In this document: positions 48,800-59,982 of the stretch, piece after piece
How the letters are laid out: each line of letters starts with the position of its first letter
Position numbering within the stretch: position 1 is the first letter of the stretch
Assembly (NCBI RefSeq): GCF_047948215.1
Contig: NC_134464.1
Coordinates: forward strand, 4,350,001 to 4,414,000
Direction: 5' to 3'
Origin: Lycorma delicatula
Lineage: Eukaryota; Arthropoda; Insecta; Hemiptera; Fulgoridae
Length of the DNA: 64,000 nt
The notes under the pieces: generated by a model
Told to the model about the DNA's origin: nothing
The model's database searches: none
What the model saw: the letters and a program-made list of their open reading frames with translations, nothing else
Position numbers and translations under genes: made by a program

Positions 48800-49629
48800 G
48801 TAAATTGATTTATTTTCGGGATTTTTGGTTGCTTTCTATTTTTTTAGGTTGTTTTGTTTCTTCTAAGCGAGTTAAATTGAATGGATTGATAGTTAGAACG
48901 TTATCTTAAAATTAGCAAAATGTGTTTGACAAGTCTTATCTGCTAGCTTGTTAGCTAATTTTCTGGAAATATTATGTTATTAATAATATTTAATATGTAT
49001 TATGGGTAAATAGAGTTGTATGTTTAAATTGAACATTTAAAAACCATTTCTTGAAAACTTTGTAATGCGTATGATAAAAAATATATTGTTTTGTTCTTAC
49101 ATTTTGAAAACAAGTTTGAGTATTTTATTTTCTGATTTTTTTTATATAATTCTTTAAATTATTGTTTTGATTTACTTGATTGTTTTTCAATCACTGTTGC
49201 AAATGAATTCATTTGATATCTTATATTTAAACTTTCTTGATTCTATTTTTCATATTTTTAAATTGTAATATAATAATGAGTATCAGTTGTTATTTGTTTT
49301 GTGAGAAAGTCAATGTGTAAAGTATTCCCTGTAAATCCCAAAAAAAGATTGATATTACTTTCTTAGGTGAAAATAATGTTATTTTTTCTTTCTGCGATAT
49401 ATGTAAGGTTGGATGTTATCACTACATTCTTATTTTGATATCAAAGTGAAAGAGTGCATCTGTGCTGTATTAGATGTTATTTTTAAGTATACAAATTCAG
49501 TCAGCGTCTTTCTTTTTTCATATCACTGTGAACGTTATGTAACAGCAGCCAATCTTCTTTTTTTGTGTTCAGGATGTAGAATGTGAGGACTTCCTTGGCC
49601 TAACATTCTAGTACTTTTGTAATGCAGCT
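48800..49629 (+). other. start of the fourth intron
   Basis: AT-rich sequence after the gtaaat donor, without a gene, RNA or recognisable repeat. Confidence 0.6.
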
Positions 49630-50590
49630 GTTCAAAGCACAGTTGTAAGTGCCTCCATGTCTGGTTGTTTATCTGCAACAGCAAATCAGAGGCGATTATT
49701 TCAAATGCTGACCGAACAGGATCTTGGAGCTGCTTGTTGTTGACATATCTGCGTTTTCAGATCTCTTCTTTTACAAATTCCCAGAGTGTATTGTCGTCTG
49801 TAGTTAGTTTAGGGCTTCTTGCAGACCAAGGCAGTGTAACTGGTAACTCTTCTGACCCATGTCTATCCAAAAATTTGAAAAATCTCATTGAGCATCTGCG
49901 AACATTCAAAGCAAAGTATGCTGAAGCACTGTCTTGCTGAAATGTAATAATGTCAGCGATCCCTTTTGCAGTTAATTCTGGAAGTAACTGCTCGTTGATA
50001 ATTCTCAGATAACCGTGTTGAATAACTGCACCATCAAAAAAATAGGACCAAAGAAATGCTCAGCTGTCATCCCAGCCCAAATCATAATATGAGGCAGATT
50101 GTGTTCAGTTTCCTTAAAAAAAGTGAGGATTGTCTTTCGCCCAGAAAAAAATTTCAGTTACGAGAGCTTCAATAAATCGCACACTTGTCTGAGAACATAA
50201 TGTTCTTTTTATTGTTTGCCCTTGGAAAGCATTCAAGCAGCAGCCTGCATCAGTCAAGGTCATTGTTACTCAACTCATTGACTGTAGCTGGACGAAAACA
50301 TTTAACTTTCAAGTCCTTCTGCATATGGTCCTGCATTGCCAATCTTGAAACGCCTAACTGCAGAACGTTTGTGTGTAGATTTCATCGGCGATTGTTGAAT
50401 CTTATACCTCCACAGCAGCCCATGTTTCAGCTCGAGTGCTCGGGCTTCCATTGTGTGACACATCAAGTACACGTCCTGATGCAAAAACCGTCTTCTTCCA
50501 TTTGTCGTGACGGTGACTGTCAGTAACATTTGTCGTGATGGTGACGATTTTCTAGAATGCACAGAGAAATCATTCGTAATGTTCTCCATG
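49630..50590 (-). pseudogene. mariner-like transposase pseudogene
   Basis: Minus-strand frames read an N-terminal-to-core series. First is a region around 50589-50302, then 'HNLPHIMIWAGMTAEHFFGP' with 'IFFDGAVIQHGYLRIINEQL' (about 50105-49990). 'ITFQQDSASAYFALNVRRC' with 'FFKFLDRHGSEELP' follows (about 49960-49860), then 'LPWSARSPKLTTDDNTLWEF' (about 49845-49785). These are the FFDG, FQQD.A..YFA..VR and W.ARSP.LT..D..LW blocks of insect Tc1/mariner transposases. The QQD aspartate is kept but the usual SPDLTPLDFFLWG is corrupted. No clear terminal repeats were found. Confidence 0.75.
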
Positions 50591-51104
50591 TTTTACCAGT
50601 GTGTGGAGGTTTGTGGACCCACACCCAAGTTAACAAACGCTAGAAAGTGAATGCTCTCGTATCCACCATTCTTCCACACTTGATTGCGACTAAGGTCATC
50701 TCACTGTGAATGAACACACCGGACGATCTCCATTATGATTTATCCTCCCCACTTTTTTCAACAGCAGTGAGAATTGGCAGCAGTAGAGTCTGATTAAGCT
50801 GGATTTATTTCATTGTAAAAGGACCACCTCATATAAGTATTTATCCGAGTCATGTCTGTTGCGCACACATAGTCAGAGCAGCACATGAAAATCCCTACAA
50901 GGATCATTCAGAAAATCATTTAATTTTTTAAATTGCACAGCTATGGAGAACTGTATCGGTACGTTGGTATTGTGGAAAGTGAAATCTGTCAAATTATATC
51001 CCATAAGAGATTATTTTCTCTGTATATTATGCGGTTAATATCTTCCTTGTTTTTGCTCGATGATATTGCGACTTACTTGAAGCTTGCCCTTCAGATATAA
51101 AAAT

Positions 51105-51205
51105 GGAATTTTGTAATGTATGAAAAATTCCTTGCCCGATTGGGATTCAAACTCGAGACCTCTAGGTGGAAAGCTGAGACGTTACCACTTCACCAAGCAG
51201 ATCAG
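51105..51205 (-). mobile_element. tRNA-derived SINE head
   Basis: Read on the minus strand, 'ttggtgaagtggtaacgtc' contains an A-box-like TGGTGAAGTGG. About 35 nt later 'gagtttgaatcccaatcggg' contains a B-box-like GTTTGAATCC. The spacing fits a Pol III internal promoter. The acceptor ends do not pair, so a SINE rather than a functional tRNA gene is inferred. Confidence 0.6.
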
Positions 51206-51689
51206 CAGACTGGTACTCAGCTGATTATTACCTTTTAATCATTATTTGTATTATGATTTAATCTCTGTTGGCAGTAGTGATGTATTAATGTGAAATTTTA
51301 TGTGAATCTCAGAAAAACATTTACGGAAACGTGAATGTTAATGTGAACTTAAAATATAACTTTTTTTAATTTATACACAGTGTTATGAATGGTTTATACG
51401 GTGTAAAAGTTGGTATGAACTGGTCGATAATGTCTGCACTTGGAAGGCGGTCAACATTGACAGACCTCTTATGTCACAAAAACCAAAGAACTAATTCTAA
51501 TTTTCTTCTATTGCATCAAAATTAGCAGATGAGTGCAAAAATTCAGGCGCTTGTTCCACGACATTCTAATTGAAAAATTAGGGATACGTTTAATTAAAAT
51601 AAATTTCATTTTTGGGTTGATTTACTACACCAAAAAAATCATTGTAAATGATTTTTGAAGGTAGTGTTAAATACTCCCAATATTGATCA

Positions 51690-52290
51690 AACATTTGTAA
51701 TAACATCATAACTGGTGATGAAACAAGGCTTTACGGCTAAAATGTAGAAACTAAAATTTAGTCTGTAAATAGGTAGGGTAAAGTTTGCTGAGACAAAAAC
51801 ATGTCAAATTTGATAAAATGACAAGGTGATGTTGATTTTTTTTTAAGGTAATGTGTTATTCGCTGCAAGTTTTATCTTCTATGACTAATTGTAAAATTAC
51901 GTTATTTATTATCTTGCAGTTTTAAAAGATATCTGCAGAAGAAGCCTGAACTTTGGTACTCGAAGTCATACTACTCCACAACAACAATACACCTTCACAT
52001 TACTGAATGTGAAGGTGTATTGTTTAAGGGCTTTATTTTAAAAAAATAATGGAATGACTGTTTTTCCACAGCCCTCATTGTCTTCTGACTTTACACCAGC
52101 AGACATGATTTTTTTTGTTTCCTAAACAAATGTTAATGCTAAAAGGCAAAAGATGTTCACATTATTGAGGAGATAAAAATATTTGTTGCTAAAGACAATT
52201 GCAACTTTTTATTACAGCCTCCTCAAGTGAAAACAATTAGGATACATGTATCTATGATACAGAAAGAACTATTTTAAGGGCGACAAGAAC
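51690..52290 (+). pseudogene. mariner transposase remnant (second type)
   Basis: Plus-strand fragments read 'NIITGDETRLYG' (about 51702-51737), 'RYLQKKPELWYSKS' (about 51930-51970), 'LLHNNNTPSHY' (about 51970-52002), an 'FFLFPK'-like and 'LMLKGKRC'-like block (about 52108-52155) and 'IIEEIK' (52160). These are the ITGDE, LHHDNAP.H and K..L.GKRF blocks of classical mariner transposases. This is a different lineage from the relic at 49630. Every block is separated by stops or shifts. Confidence 0.65.
51983..52024. repeat. perfect 18-bp inverted repeat with a 6-nt loop
   Basis: 'aacaatacaccttcacat' and 'atgtgaaggtgtattgtt' flank 'tactga'. The left arm is the mariner sequence around the aspartate-containing block, and the right arm is its exact reverse complement. 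Confidence 0.9.
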
Positions 52291-53019
52291 GATTAGCTTC
52301 CCCATAAGCCCTAACAATTTATTTATCAAGAACTAGTTATATTTTAACAGATCTCATATATTTAACCTCCCTTATTCAATTATGGATGTGATGTGGTTTG
52401 AAAACAGCTCACTTAAGATGTATAACCTTATAACTCTTCAGCCAGCATGTATTACTTCATGTTCACTGATAGGTTATATTAAAGACCATTAGCTGTGCTA
52501 ATAGCTACAACATTAAGTTTGGAATGAAGTTATTCTATCGCTGTACTAAACACGGGTTAGAACCTTTTTTTTTTGGCAGATAATATTTAGAATTAATTTC
52601 TTTTTTACTGTTGTCTTATTAATTTTGAGTGACCGTGGGTTTAATGATCATTAGTTATTAAAAGGTAACCGAATGCTTTTTGACATGTTCAAAGAGAAAC
52701 TGCAGCATTATTTAACTATAGTGATGCAATTTAAAACCTATTAATTGCATATATTTTCAACAGTTGGATTTTATTTATAACATTATTTCCTTTTATTATT
52801 TAAAATGCTACTTAATGTGGTGTATTATAAATATTTTGAAGCTATGAGATCATAGAGTTTAGGTTATCATACATAGAGTTTAGGTTAGTTTTTCATTACT
52901 CTTTCATTAGCATCGCTAACCCCTTTAAAATTAGTTCTACGTACGGTGATACAATTGGACTAGGGATATTGAAACCCATATTTCCTGATCTAATTTTGAT
53001 TTCTATTATTTTTCTGTAA

Positions 53020-53076
53020 AGTAAATATTTTATAGAATTAAGTAATATTTTATAGAATTAAGTAATATTTTATAGG
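53020..53076. repeat. three tandem copies of a 20-bp unit
   Basis: The unit 'agtaatattttatagaatta' is repeated at 53041 and 53061. A one-base-longer first copy starts at about 53020. Confidence 0.85.
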
Positions 53077-53339
53077 TAATAATTTTATTAAAACGAAAAT
53101 TATTAAAAACAGGATCTTGTGTATCCTGTTTTTACACATCAGATAATTTCCACAGAACACTTTGTAGAAAAGAAAACAACAAAATAAAACTAAATGGGAG
53201 ACAGGTTTCATTGTTTAAAACTCAATCCGGTATTTCAACAAATGAAATTCATTATTGTTTATTGTATCAAAATTTTATTCAAATAATAAAAAAAGATTAT
53301 ATTAAAATTTTTACAAATAAATTCAGGTTATTGTTCTTT

Positions 53340-56300
53340 GGTTATTTTTTCCCCTACTCCCTTGTACTGGACCTACATTTAAGCATTGCTCGATACAGGG
53401 GTGTCCTTTTACACAAACGACCCTACCACCTACCGGGTGTAAGTCCAGCATGACAGGTCGGGTCGCTGGTCAGATCTTTTGTTTTTCTAGCCCACTCTAA
53501 TGGGGTACTCCATTTCTGGTTTCCCCTCACCGGTTTCGACTCTTTTCCCATCCCTCTTTGTCAGTCACTGGGGATCCTCACAGCTTAGCGGATCCAGAGT
53601 CCTTTACTTCCTTGCCGCTGCCCATCCAAGCAGGCCTGAATGAACAGCGACTCCGTAAGGGGCTGTCTTTCACCCTCTTACAACTCATATCTTTGTATTG
53701 GAGAACCCAGTGACATACTTGGAAACAGCCTCAAATTTCTTCACTCCAGAAAGAATGCTTGCAGTCAGATTATCCAGTAATAGTAGTCATTATGCTTTCA
53801 CACCTCCTCTCCCCATCCATCTTGGGCATGAAAAGATCATGTGCTCCAGGGTATCTAGATGTCTGTAATAGGGGCAGCTTTCATCATCTTGCATGAAGGT
53901 AAGTGTTAAAGATACCATGACCGGTCAGGAACTGGCTGAACCAGTAGTTAAGTTCCCCAAATCCTATCCTGACCCATGGTTCAATTTCTTTTACCAAATG
54001 ATACATCCAGCATCCTTTTGTTGAATTATTCCACCTGTTCTCATGCTAGCTAATTGCTGCACCGGAGAGACTCCCACTATAACAAAAATAGCTTTACTTG
54101 AAATCAACGAATAAGCCACTGCAATCCTGAGGGCCATCCATCTCTGGACTCTCTCAAGGGCTCGCCTGTTCCGGTCAACACCCGAGGCTCTCCCCCAGAC
54201 CAGTACAGCATACATCAAGATTGAATTTGCTATATGTACATATATTTCTTTGATGATCGAGGGCCCAATGCGTTTGCTAGGAGTTTACTGAGGTTCTTAA
54301 CCATCAGTTCTGCCTTTGTGCACATTTTCTTCATATGTACCATAAAGTTCCTTCTTTGATCTATCCAAATTCTTAAGTATTTTATTTCAGCCTCCGATCA
54401 CACACGATGACCTTTGACGTGTATTGGTATCTCCAATTATCTGTTTTCTAGTCTTAGGAATAAACTGTGTTTTTTCATGAGATAACATCAACTTCTTATA
54501 AATCATCCAGCTGTTAATCATGTCAATGGCCATGATCACCCTCGCAGCCACATCCTTTTCATGCCTCACTGACACCACGAGGACAAGGTCATCGACGAAG
54601 GCAATGGGAGCAATCCCAACAGGGTAGTCTAGCCTTAACACCCCATCGTAAACCAGACACCAAAGAAGGGGGCCTGGTACAGAACTTGGGGCACTCCGCA
54701 CATGGCTGTGAATTAGTCTGTGTCCCATCCATTCAATATATCAGCTCCCTATTCTCCAGGTACTTTCGTACCATACTTCTTAAATAATTTGCAATCCCTC
54801 TTTCTCTGAGCACCCAAAAAATTGCCTCTCACTACAGGGAACTAAATGTGTTTTTGACATCCAGCAAAATAACCACTGCCACTTTTCTGGTATGCCAAGC
54901 ACCTGTTACTGCTTTATATATTATCCTCATCACCTGGCCTGCTGCGTCAGTAATGGATCTACCTTTTCAGAAGCTGTATTGTTGCTCGTTCAAACCTCCT
55001 TTATTTTCTATATCCATTCTTAGCCTGGCCCCAGCATTCGCTTAAGGAGCTTGCAAATATTATTTTTGAGATTGATCGGTTGGTCTATATCCATTTGGGA
55101 AGTTCTCAGCACCAGGTTTTTTTTAAATAAATACCACCTTCACTTCATTTCAAGATGTGGGTGTATATTCTTCAAGCAGCAATCCATTCATGACCCTAAA
55201 TATCTCCTCCGGTACCTTTTCAATTAGTATTCATATAATCTCAGCTGGTATGCCGTCTGGTCCTGGGCTTTTCCTTTTCTTCATATTTCTGCCTGCCTCG
55301 ATCAGGTCGCACATTGTGAACAACTCCATATCATCTGCCACTATCTTCTCTCTAGGGGGATCATCACGTTGCGGAAAATGTAAGGCCATTGCCTCCCTCA
55401 CCTGGCACTCCCATCGTGCCGGAAGTCTTTAACCAAGTCTTCCGGTGACCAATTGAAATCCTCCTACCCATGGGTCATGATCGATACTCTTGCACAAACT
55501 CTTCCAACATCTCTTTTTAGCACTTTCAATGGCTGATTTATATATTGTTCTAACTGTAATGTAGTTGAGCCGAACAGCATCCCTATCAGGGGTATTTCTC
55601 TTTGTCTAGTGTTGATAAGCCCTTCTTGTTTTCCATACTTGATGTCTAAGGATTTCTGTCTCCTCTGTCCACCAATATGCATGTTTATTTGCCCTTTTGA
55701 TACTAATACAACAGATTTTCCATATTCCTCCTGGACTATCGTCACAAACTCTGTTAAAGATATCATCCCGGTCGGTCTAACTTGTATTTTTTCACAAAAT
55801 TGGATGGATCCTTTTTTAGGTACCATCATCCTTGTTAAGGTGGGATGGCCAACACTTGTCCTAGTTTCATGGACTATGTATAGATCATTTGAAAGACTGG
55901 GATCTCTAGAATTGCCTAGTTTACGTAGTCATTGACTCTCCATAGGTAGAAGTGCCAGATCAATCGCAGAATGGGAGACCCCTCTCATCATTAATGCATA
56001 CCAACCCTAGAGCATTCACCCTATCGCTAAGGTGTTGGCCTCATATGCTGCTTACCTCCCCAGAGAATTCTGGACTTTTAGCATTGAAGTCCTCAGAAAT
56101 TAATATGTCCTTCTCCCTGCATAGAGTAATTTCTGAAGCCGGTTCATCCAGGAAGTTTATAAAATCAACAATATCAGAATCGAGTGAGTGATAACACGAA
56201 AAGACTATCATGGTGCCCAAATCAGCCCATACAACACCTTGCCTTGCTCCACTTTTTACTAGAGGAACACTAGGCATTGGAAAACCTATTGCTACCACCA

Positions 56301-57260
56301 AGGAGCGGTCTACTAGCCACGCAAGCCTTGGAGGTCATTGATACACTCGGCTTTGACAATATGATAATATCAACACGCTCTCTCAACGCAGTGTCCCAAC
56401 AGAGATCTTGCACTAGTCTATTTCTTACTGTATTGATCTGGAGATATTTCATTTGAGGGCCACACATTTCTCCATCTTATGGCCCTCCATACCACAAATC
56501 ATACAGTTCACAGGCACGTACTGGAGGCCCAGTGTGGGCCTTGCATTGGACATGCTTGTGTTCAGGTTTGTCGCAGTTAAAACACAAGTTTGACCGGTCC
56601 ACAGCTTTGGAACCGGTTGACACATCTTCAACCTGCCTAACATCAGAAGCATCTTTCTTTCCACTCTCTAATCTGAACTCAACAGTATGCCCATCCTATT
56701 CTAGTCTTTGTTCTATTAACTTCTTCGCTGGTCTCATGTTGGTGATAACTGTTGCGTTTTTAGTCCATCCAAACACCAGCCGGATTGATGTAATTTTAAC
56801 GTCATCCATAGTGCTCACAATCTGTATAATAGCATGATGTATTTCTTGCTCTGTCATATCCACCTCGATGTCTTTCACATGAACAAGTTTTATGACCACC
56901 TTTCACTTGCTTGTACAAGATCGACTTGTAGATCCATGGCTTTAGCTCGTATCGTGGACTGAAATTCTTTCGCTTTTTGTGCGTCTTATTCTAATGCACA
57001 GTTCCGCCTTAGGGCCTTTCCTTGAAGACAACACTTCCGCTAGATAGGTAAAATTTATCTCCCCAAATCCAGGATAGGATTTGTGCAGAACCGTGGGGGG
57101 GGGGGATTCAGAAATAGAATTAGGGGTTAAGGAAAAGATTATTATTGATGATGACATTCTTTGAATGATTAGGTATTTTATTGATTGTTCATTTACTTTA
57201 TTCCTTTTTTTTGTATTAGGGGTAAAAAAGAAATTAAATTTATTTCTATTGATATTCATG
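53340..57260 (-). mobile_element. near-full-length R1-like LINE with gag, endonuclease and RT remnants
   Basis: Going leftward on the minus strand, a gag-like part (56899-56696) leads to the zinc knuckle 'CMICGMEGHKMEKC' (about 56505-56460). Next are an endonuclease start 'KYLQINTVRNRLVQDL' (about 56450) and 'LISEDFNAKSPEFSG' (about 56100-56055), and a linker with 'VSKGQINMHIGG' (55829-55464). The RT begins with a KAPGPDGIPAEII-like block (about 55280-55230), continues through 'FVDDLVLVVSVRHEKDVAAR' (motif C, 54728-54387), and has a C-terminal 'YAVLVWGRASGVDRNRRALE' with 'RVQRWMALRI' (54218-54100). The 3' UTR (about 53400-53700) carries the 'gtctttcaccctctta' block seen in other LINE tails. 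Motif C keeps VDD but stops and shifts make the copy inactive. The 5' border is uncertain. Confidence 0.8.
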
Positions 57261-57639
57261 TGAATATTATTCTGTTTGGTGATTAGGATATGATTACTCT
57301 GATGGTTAAATTTTGATTTTTGCTTTGATTAGCAAAGGGAGTTAGTTCCACCTATAAAACAAGTATTACTTGAAAAAAATTTAACTACTCACTCTAGCAG
57401 AACAGAAAAGTTTACAAGTCCTTGTTTACAACACTTGCACACTTGTCTATGCCTACACTGCTAACAATCGATCAAGTATCGTCCTTATTGCCAATGGCAA
57501 TAAGGTCTATTCTACAAAAAACCGAATAAAAAATTAGTCCATCGTCAGAAAATCTTAAAATTTATAGGCCATATCCAATAAATAAATGACCACCAATCAA
57601 TAGCAATCTTCTGTACTGTTAAAAAAAAACTAGGAAAAA

Positions 57640-57960
57640 ACAAAGCACAGTTGCAGCACGTCCTTTCAGTCTGGCTTCACTTACTTCTTCTTCTTTGGTA
57701 ATTTAGCAATTTTCATGTTCACTCTTGCTTCAAACCATTAGTGCATCCGCTTACATATGTCTGATACAAAATCTTTTTATGGTTCTCACTGTGGCTTCAT
57801 TCAAACCAAACTCTTTAGCCACAGATGTTGAACCTTGTCTATTTTTAAGATACTCCAAAATTTGTATCTTGGTTCTTGGTTTCTAACAAAATTGTTTTTA
57901 TTTTTTGCAGTTGCATTACCTGTTCTTTTTCACTTACGCTTCTTTTCCATTCAGTTCTTG
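57640..57960 (-). pseudogene. pogo/CENP-B-type helix-turn-helix remnant
   Basis: Minus-strand fragments read 'KNQEPRYKFW'-like, then 'GSTSVAKEFGLNEATVRTI' (about 57835-57785). 'LKGRAATVLCF' lies near 57650. The 'VA.EFG.N..TVR.IKK' block is the N-terminal helix-turn-helix of CENP-B/pogo/Tigger-family transposases and their domesticated relatives. No DDE core is present in the neighbourhood. It is a fragment, and the frame shifts within the domain. Confidence 0.55.
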
Positions 57961-58759
57961 ATTGACAAGAAATGTTTTGTTGATTATAATTTATAATACA
58001 AACGAGTTTTTTACGGTTAAAATACTAATGAAAAATTGCCATCAGTTCTCATTGATAACTGTCTGAAAAATCTCTCTAAACTTGTTGAATGTTGCCATTA
58101 CTATGATTGTATTTAAATAACATGTTTATAATATTGCAAAGACTTACTGTATTTATTGACAGGAAGTGACTTACTTCCTAAAACATTTCCCTTAGTAAAT
58201 ATTGCACTGTATAAAGATTTGAAATGGATTACATTAAAATAAAAATTATCAACACATTTAAAATTAGTGTGTAATCATTATTCTTTATCTTATTTTAAAC
58301 TATTAGTCCACAGTAAATCACTATATCTAATTTATTTTTAAGAGTTCAACATTTACAAACAGCCATATAGTGCAGAACTATATTAGTATTATTTTTGGGG
58401 ACTTTTGGTTATACTCCTGTATCCAAATCTGCAATGATGAACTGAATTAAGAGTTATACCATTTATAGAAGAACTTTCAGCGATATTTATTTTTGTTAAA
58501 CTAGAAGTCTATCCTTCATATTCTGTTTTTTTCTTTTATAAATTTTTTTTTTTACAAGATATTTATTGAAATTTAGCGTTTGTATATAAGATGAATATGT
58601 TCCAGTTTTGAGACTGAAATGTTACATTTTAGAGATTTATAAAATTACTTAATTTTAATTTATTATTAGCTTGAGCTTTAATTTATTAATTTTTTTGTCA
58701 ATTTATTTCAATGCACTTTTTTTTTTAGTTTTATGTGTTTATTTTTAATTTATATGAAG

Positions 58760-58861
58760 GTTTACCATCAAGCTATGAATGTTACAACACAACCTCTCGG
58801 AAATGGTATTAAATTTACATCCTTAATCAGCAGCAGTAGCAGTCATTCGTCAGTTTTACAG
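58760..58861 (+). CDS. fifth visible coding exon of the host gene
   Basis: The acceptor 'atatgaag' is followed by a 102-nt exon that is open in phase 0 and ends at donor gtaggt (58862). It encodes 34 residues (about 1634-1667), 'VYHQAMNVTTQPLGNG' and then a Ser-rich stretch ending 'SSVLQ'. It enters in the same phase as the previous exon leaves. No stop codon follows in the visible chain, so the gene continues to the right of the window. Short length makes the call weaker than the earlier exons. Confidence 0.7.
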
Positions 58862-59088
58862 GTAGGTTGTGTTAGTATTTAAAAGAGAAATTTACCATAA
58901 ATTACTGTTAATATATATTTTTTTTATTAGAATTCATGTATCAATAATTAAGTATAATAATAGACACCAAACTTGCCTGTAATATATGCACTATGATGGT
59001 CTGTTGACAAAAACTATGTCAAATAATGTATAATACAAACTGTATAAAATAAATGTATTTGTTCCATTAATAGTAATTTTTTTGTAAC

Positions 59089-59090
<2 letters not shown>

Positions 59091-59129
<39 letters not shown>

Positions 59130-59154
59130 CATGCTGTACACACACACACACACA
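59091..59154. repeat. (TG)n and (AC)n facing microsatellites
   Basis: TG repeats at 59091-59127 and AC repeats at 59136-59154 are separated by 'ttcatgct'. The two tracts are complementary and could pair as a hairpin. Confidence 0.9.
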
Positions 59155-59247
59155 ACTTTTTTGATTTGCAGTAAGATGTTTATGCACATTGAGATTTATA
59201 CTTATAAAAATCTGTTAATTTATTTTATTTATGATTGTATCATAATA

Positions 59248-59980
59248 CGAGGGCTATTCAGAAAGTAGGGAACATTTTGGAATTTTGAAAAACCAAGTAC
59301 AAGAAAAATTTTTTATTATATACATGTGAAAGAGGGACTAAAATACTACTTTTCAACATAATCACCATACAAATTCAGCCATTTATCATAGCGGTGGACA
59401 AGCTTTGAAATTTCTGTGTCATAGAATTCTGCCGCCTGTGATCTCAACCACACAGTGACGCACCCATCTTGCACAAAATTTGTGGTAGCCTAGCTTCTGT
59501 GAAACAATTTCAAACAATAAAATCCGTGAAACTTCTGGGAAACATAGAGAAAGCTCAGTTATTGTTAAACGGCGGTTTTCACGAATCTTTTGTCAACTTT
59601 GGAGACCAGATCGTCAGTCACAATGCTCGGACGTCCACTCTTCTCTTTATCGTGAACGTTTGTTCGGCCATTTCTGAATGCACCACTTCCTGACAGAACT
59701 TTCACTCATTACGTTGTTCCCGTACACTTCACAGAGTTCCCGATGAATTTCTATTGGTTTTAAGTTTTTTGCCAACAAAAAACGAATCACAGACCGCACA
59801 ACTGGCGGGATTTTCTATTGCAGCACACATTTCAAATTTGTATATAAAAAAACGGAGATGTTCCCGTTGTCACGGCTGGATGCTGACAGGTGCCGAGCAC
59901 GAGCACACCAATATATACGCGATTGGCGTGCGCCTGGCGGCGTCAGGTGGAAACGTTCCTTACTTTCTGAATAGTCCTCG
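59248..59980 (-). mobile_element. 733-bp mariner deletion derivative with TIRs
   Basis: The terminal repeats are 'cgagggctattcagaaagta' and, reverse-complemented from the right, 'cgaggactattcagaaagta'. Both are followed inward by ggaac, and TA flanks each end (59246-59247 and 59981-59982). Minus-strand frames show a transposase N-terminus ('VIRFLLAKNLKPIEIHREL', 'VYGNNVMSESSVRKW', 'KIRENRRLTITELSLCFPEV', 'EIVSQKLGYHKFCARWV'). This jumps directly to the C-terminus 'RSQAAEFYDTEISKLVHRYD' ending GDYVEK and a stop at about 59358. The catalytic middle is deleted, so it can only move in trans. Confidence 0.9.
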
Positions 59981-59982
59981 TA

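Noticed and set aside
48505..48909. 134-codon Thr/Ser-rich plus-strand frame overlapping the fourth exon
   Set aside because: It is in a different frame from the exon that matches the gene's phase and donor, and it runs through the donor into the intron.
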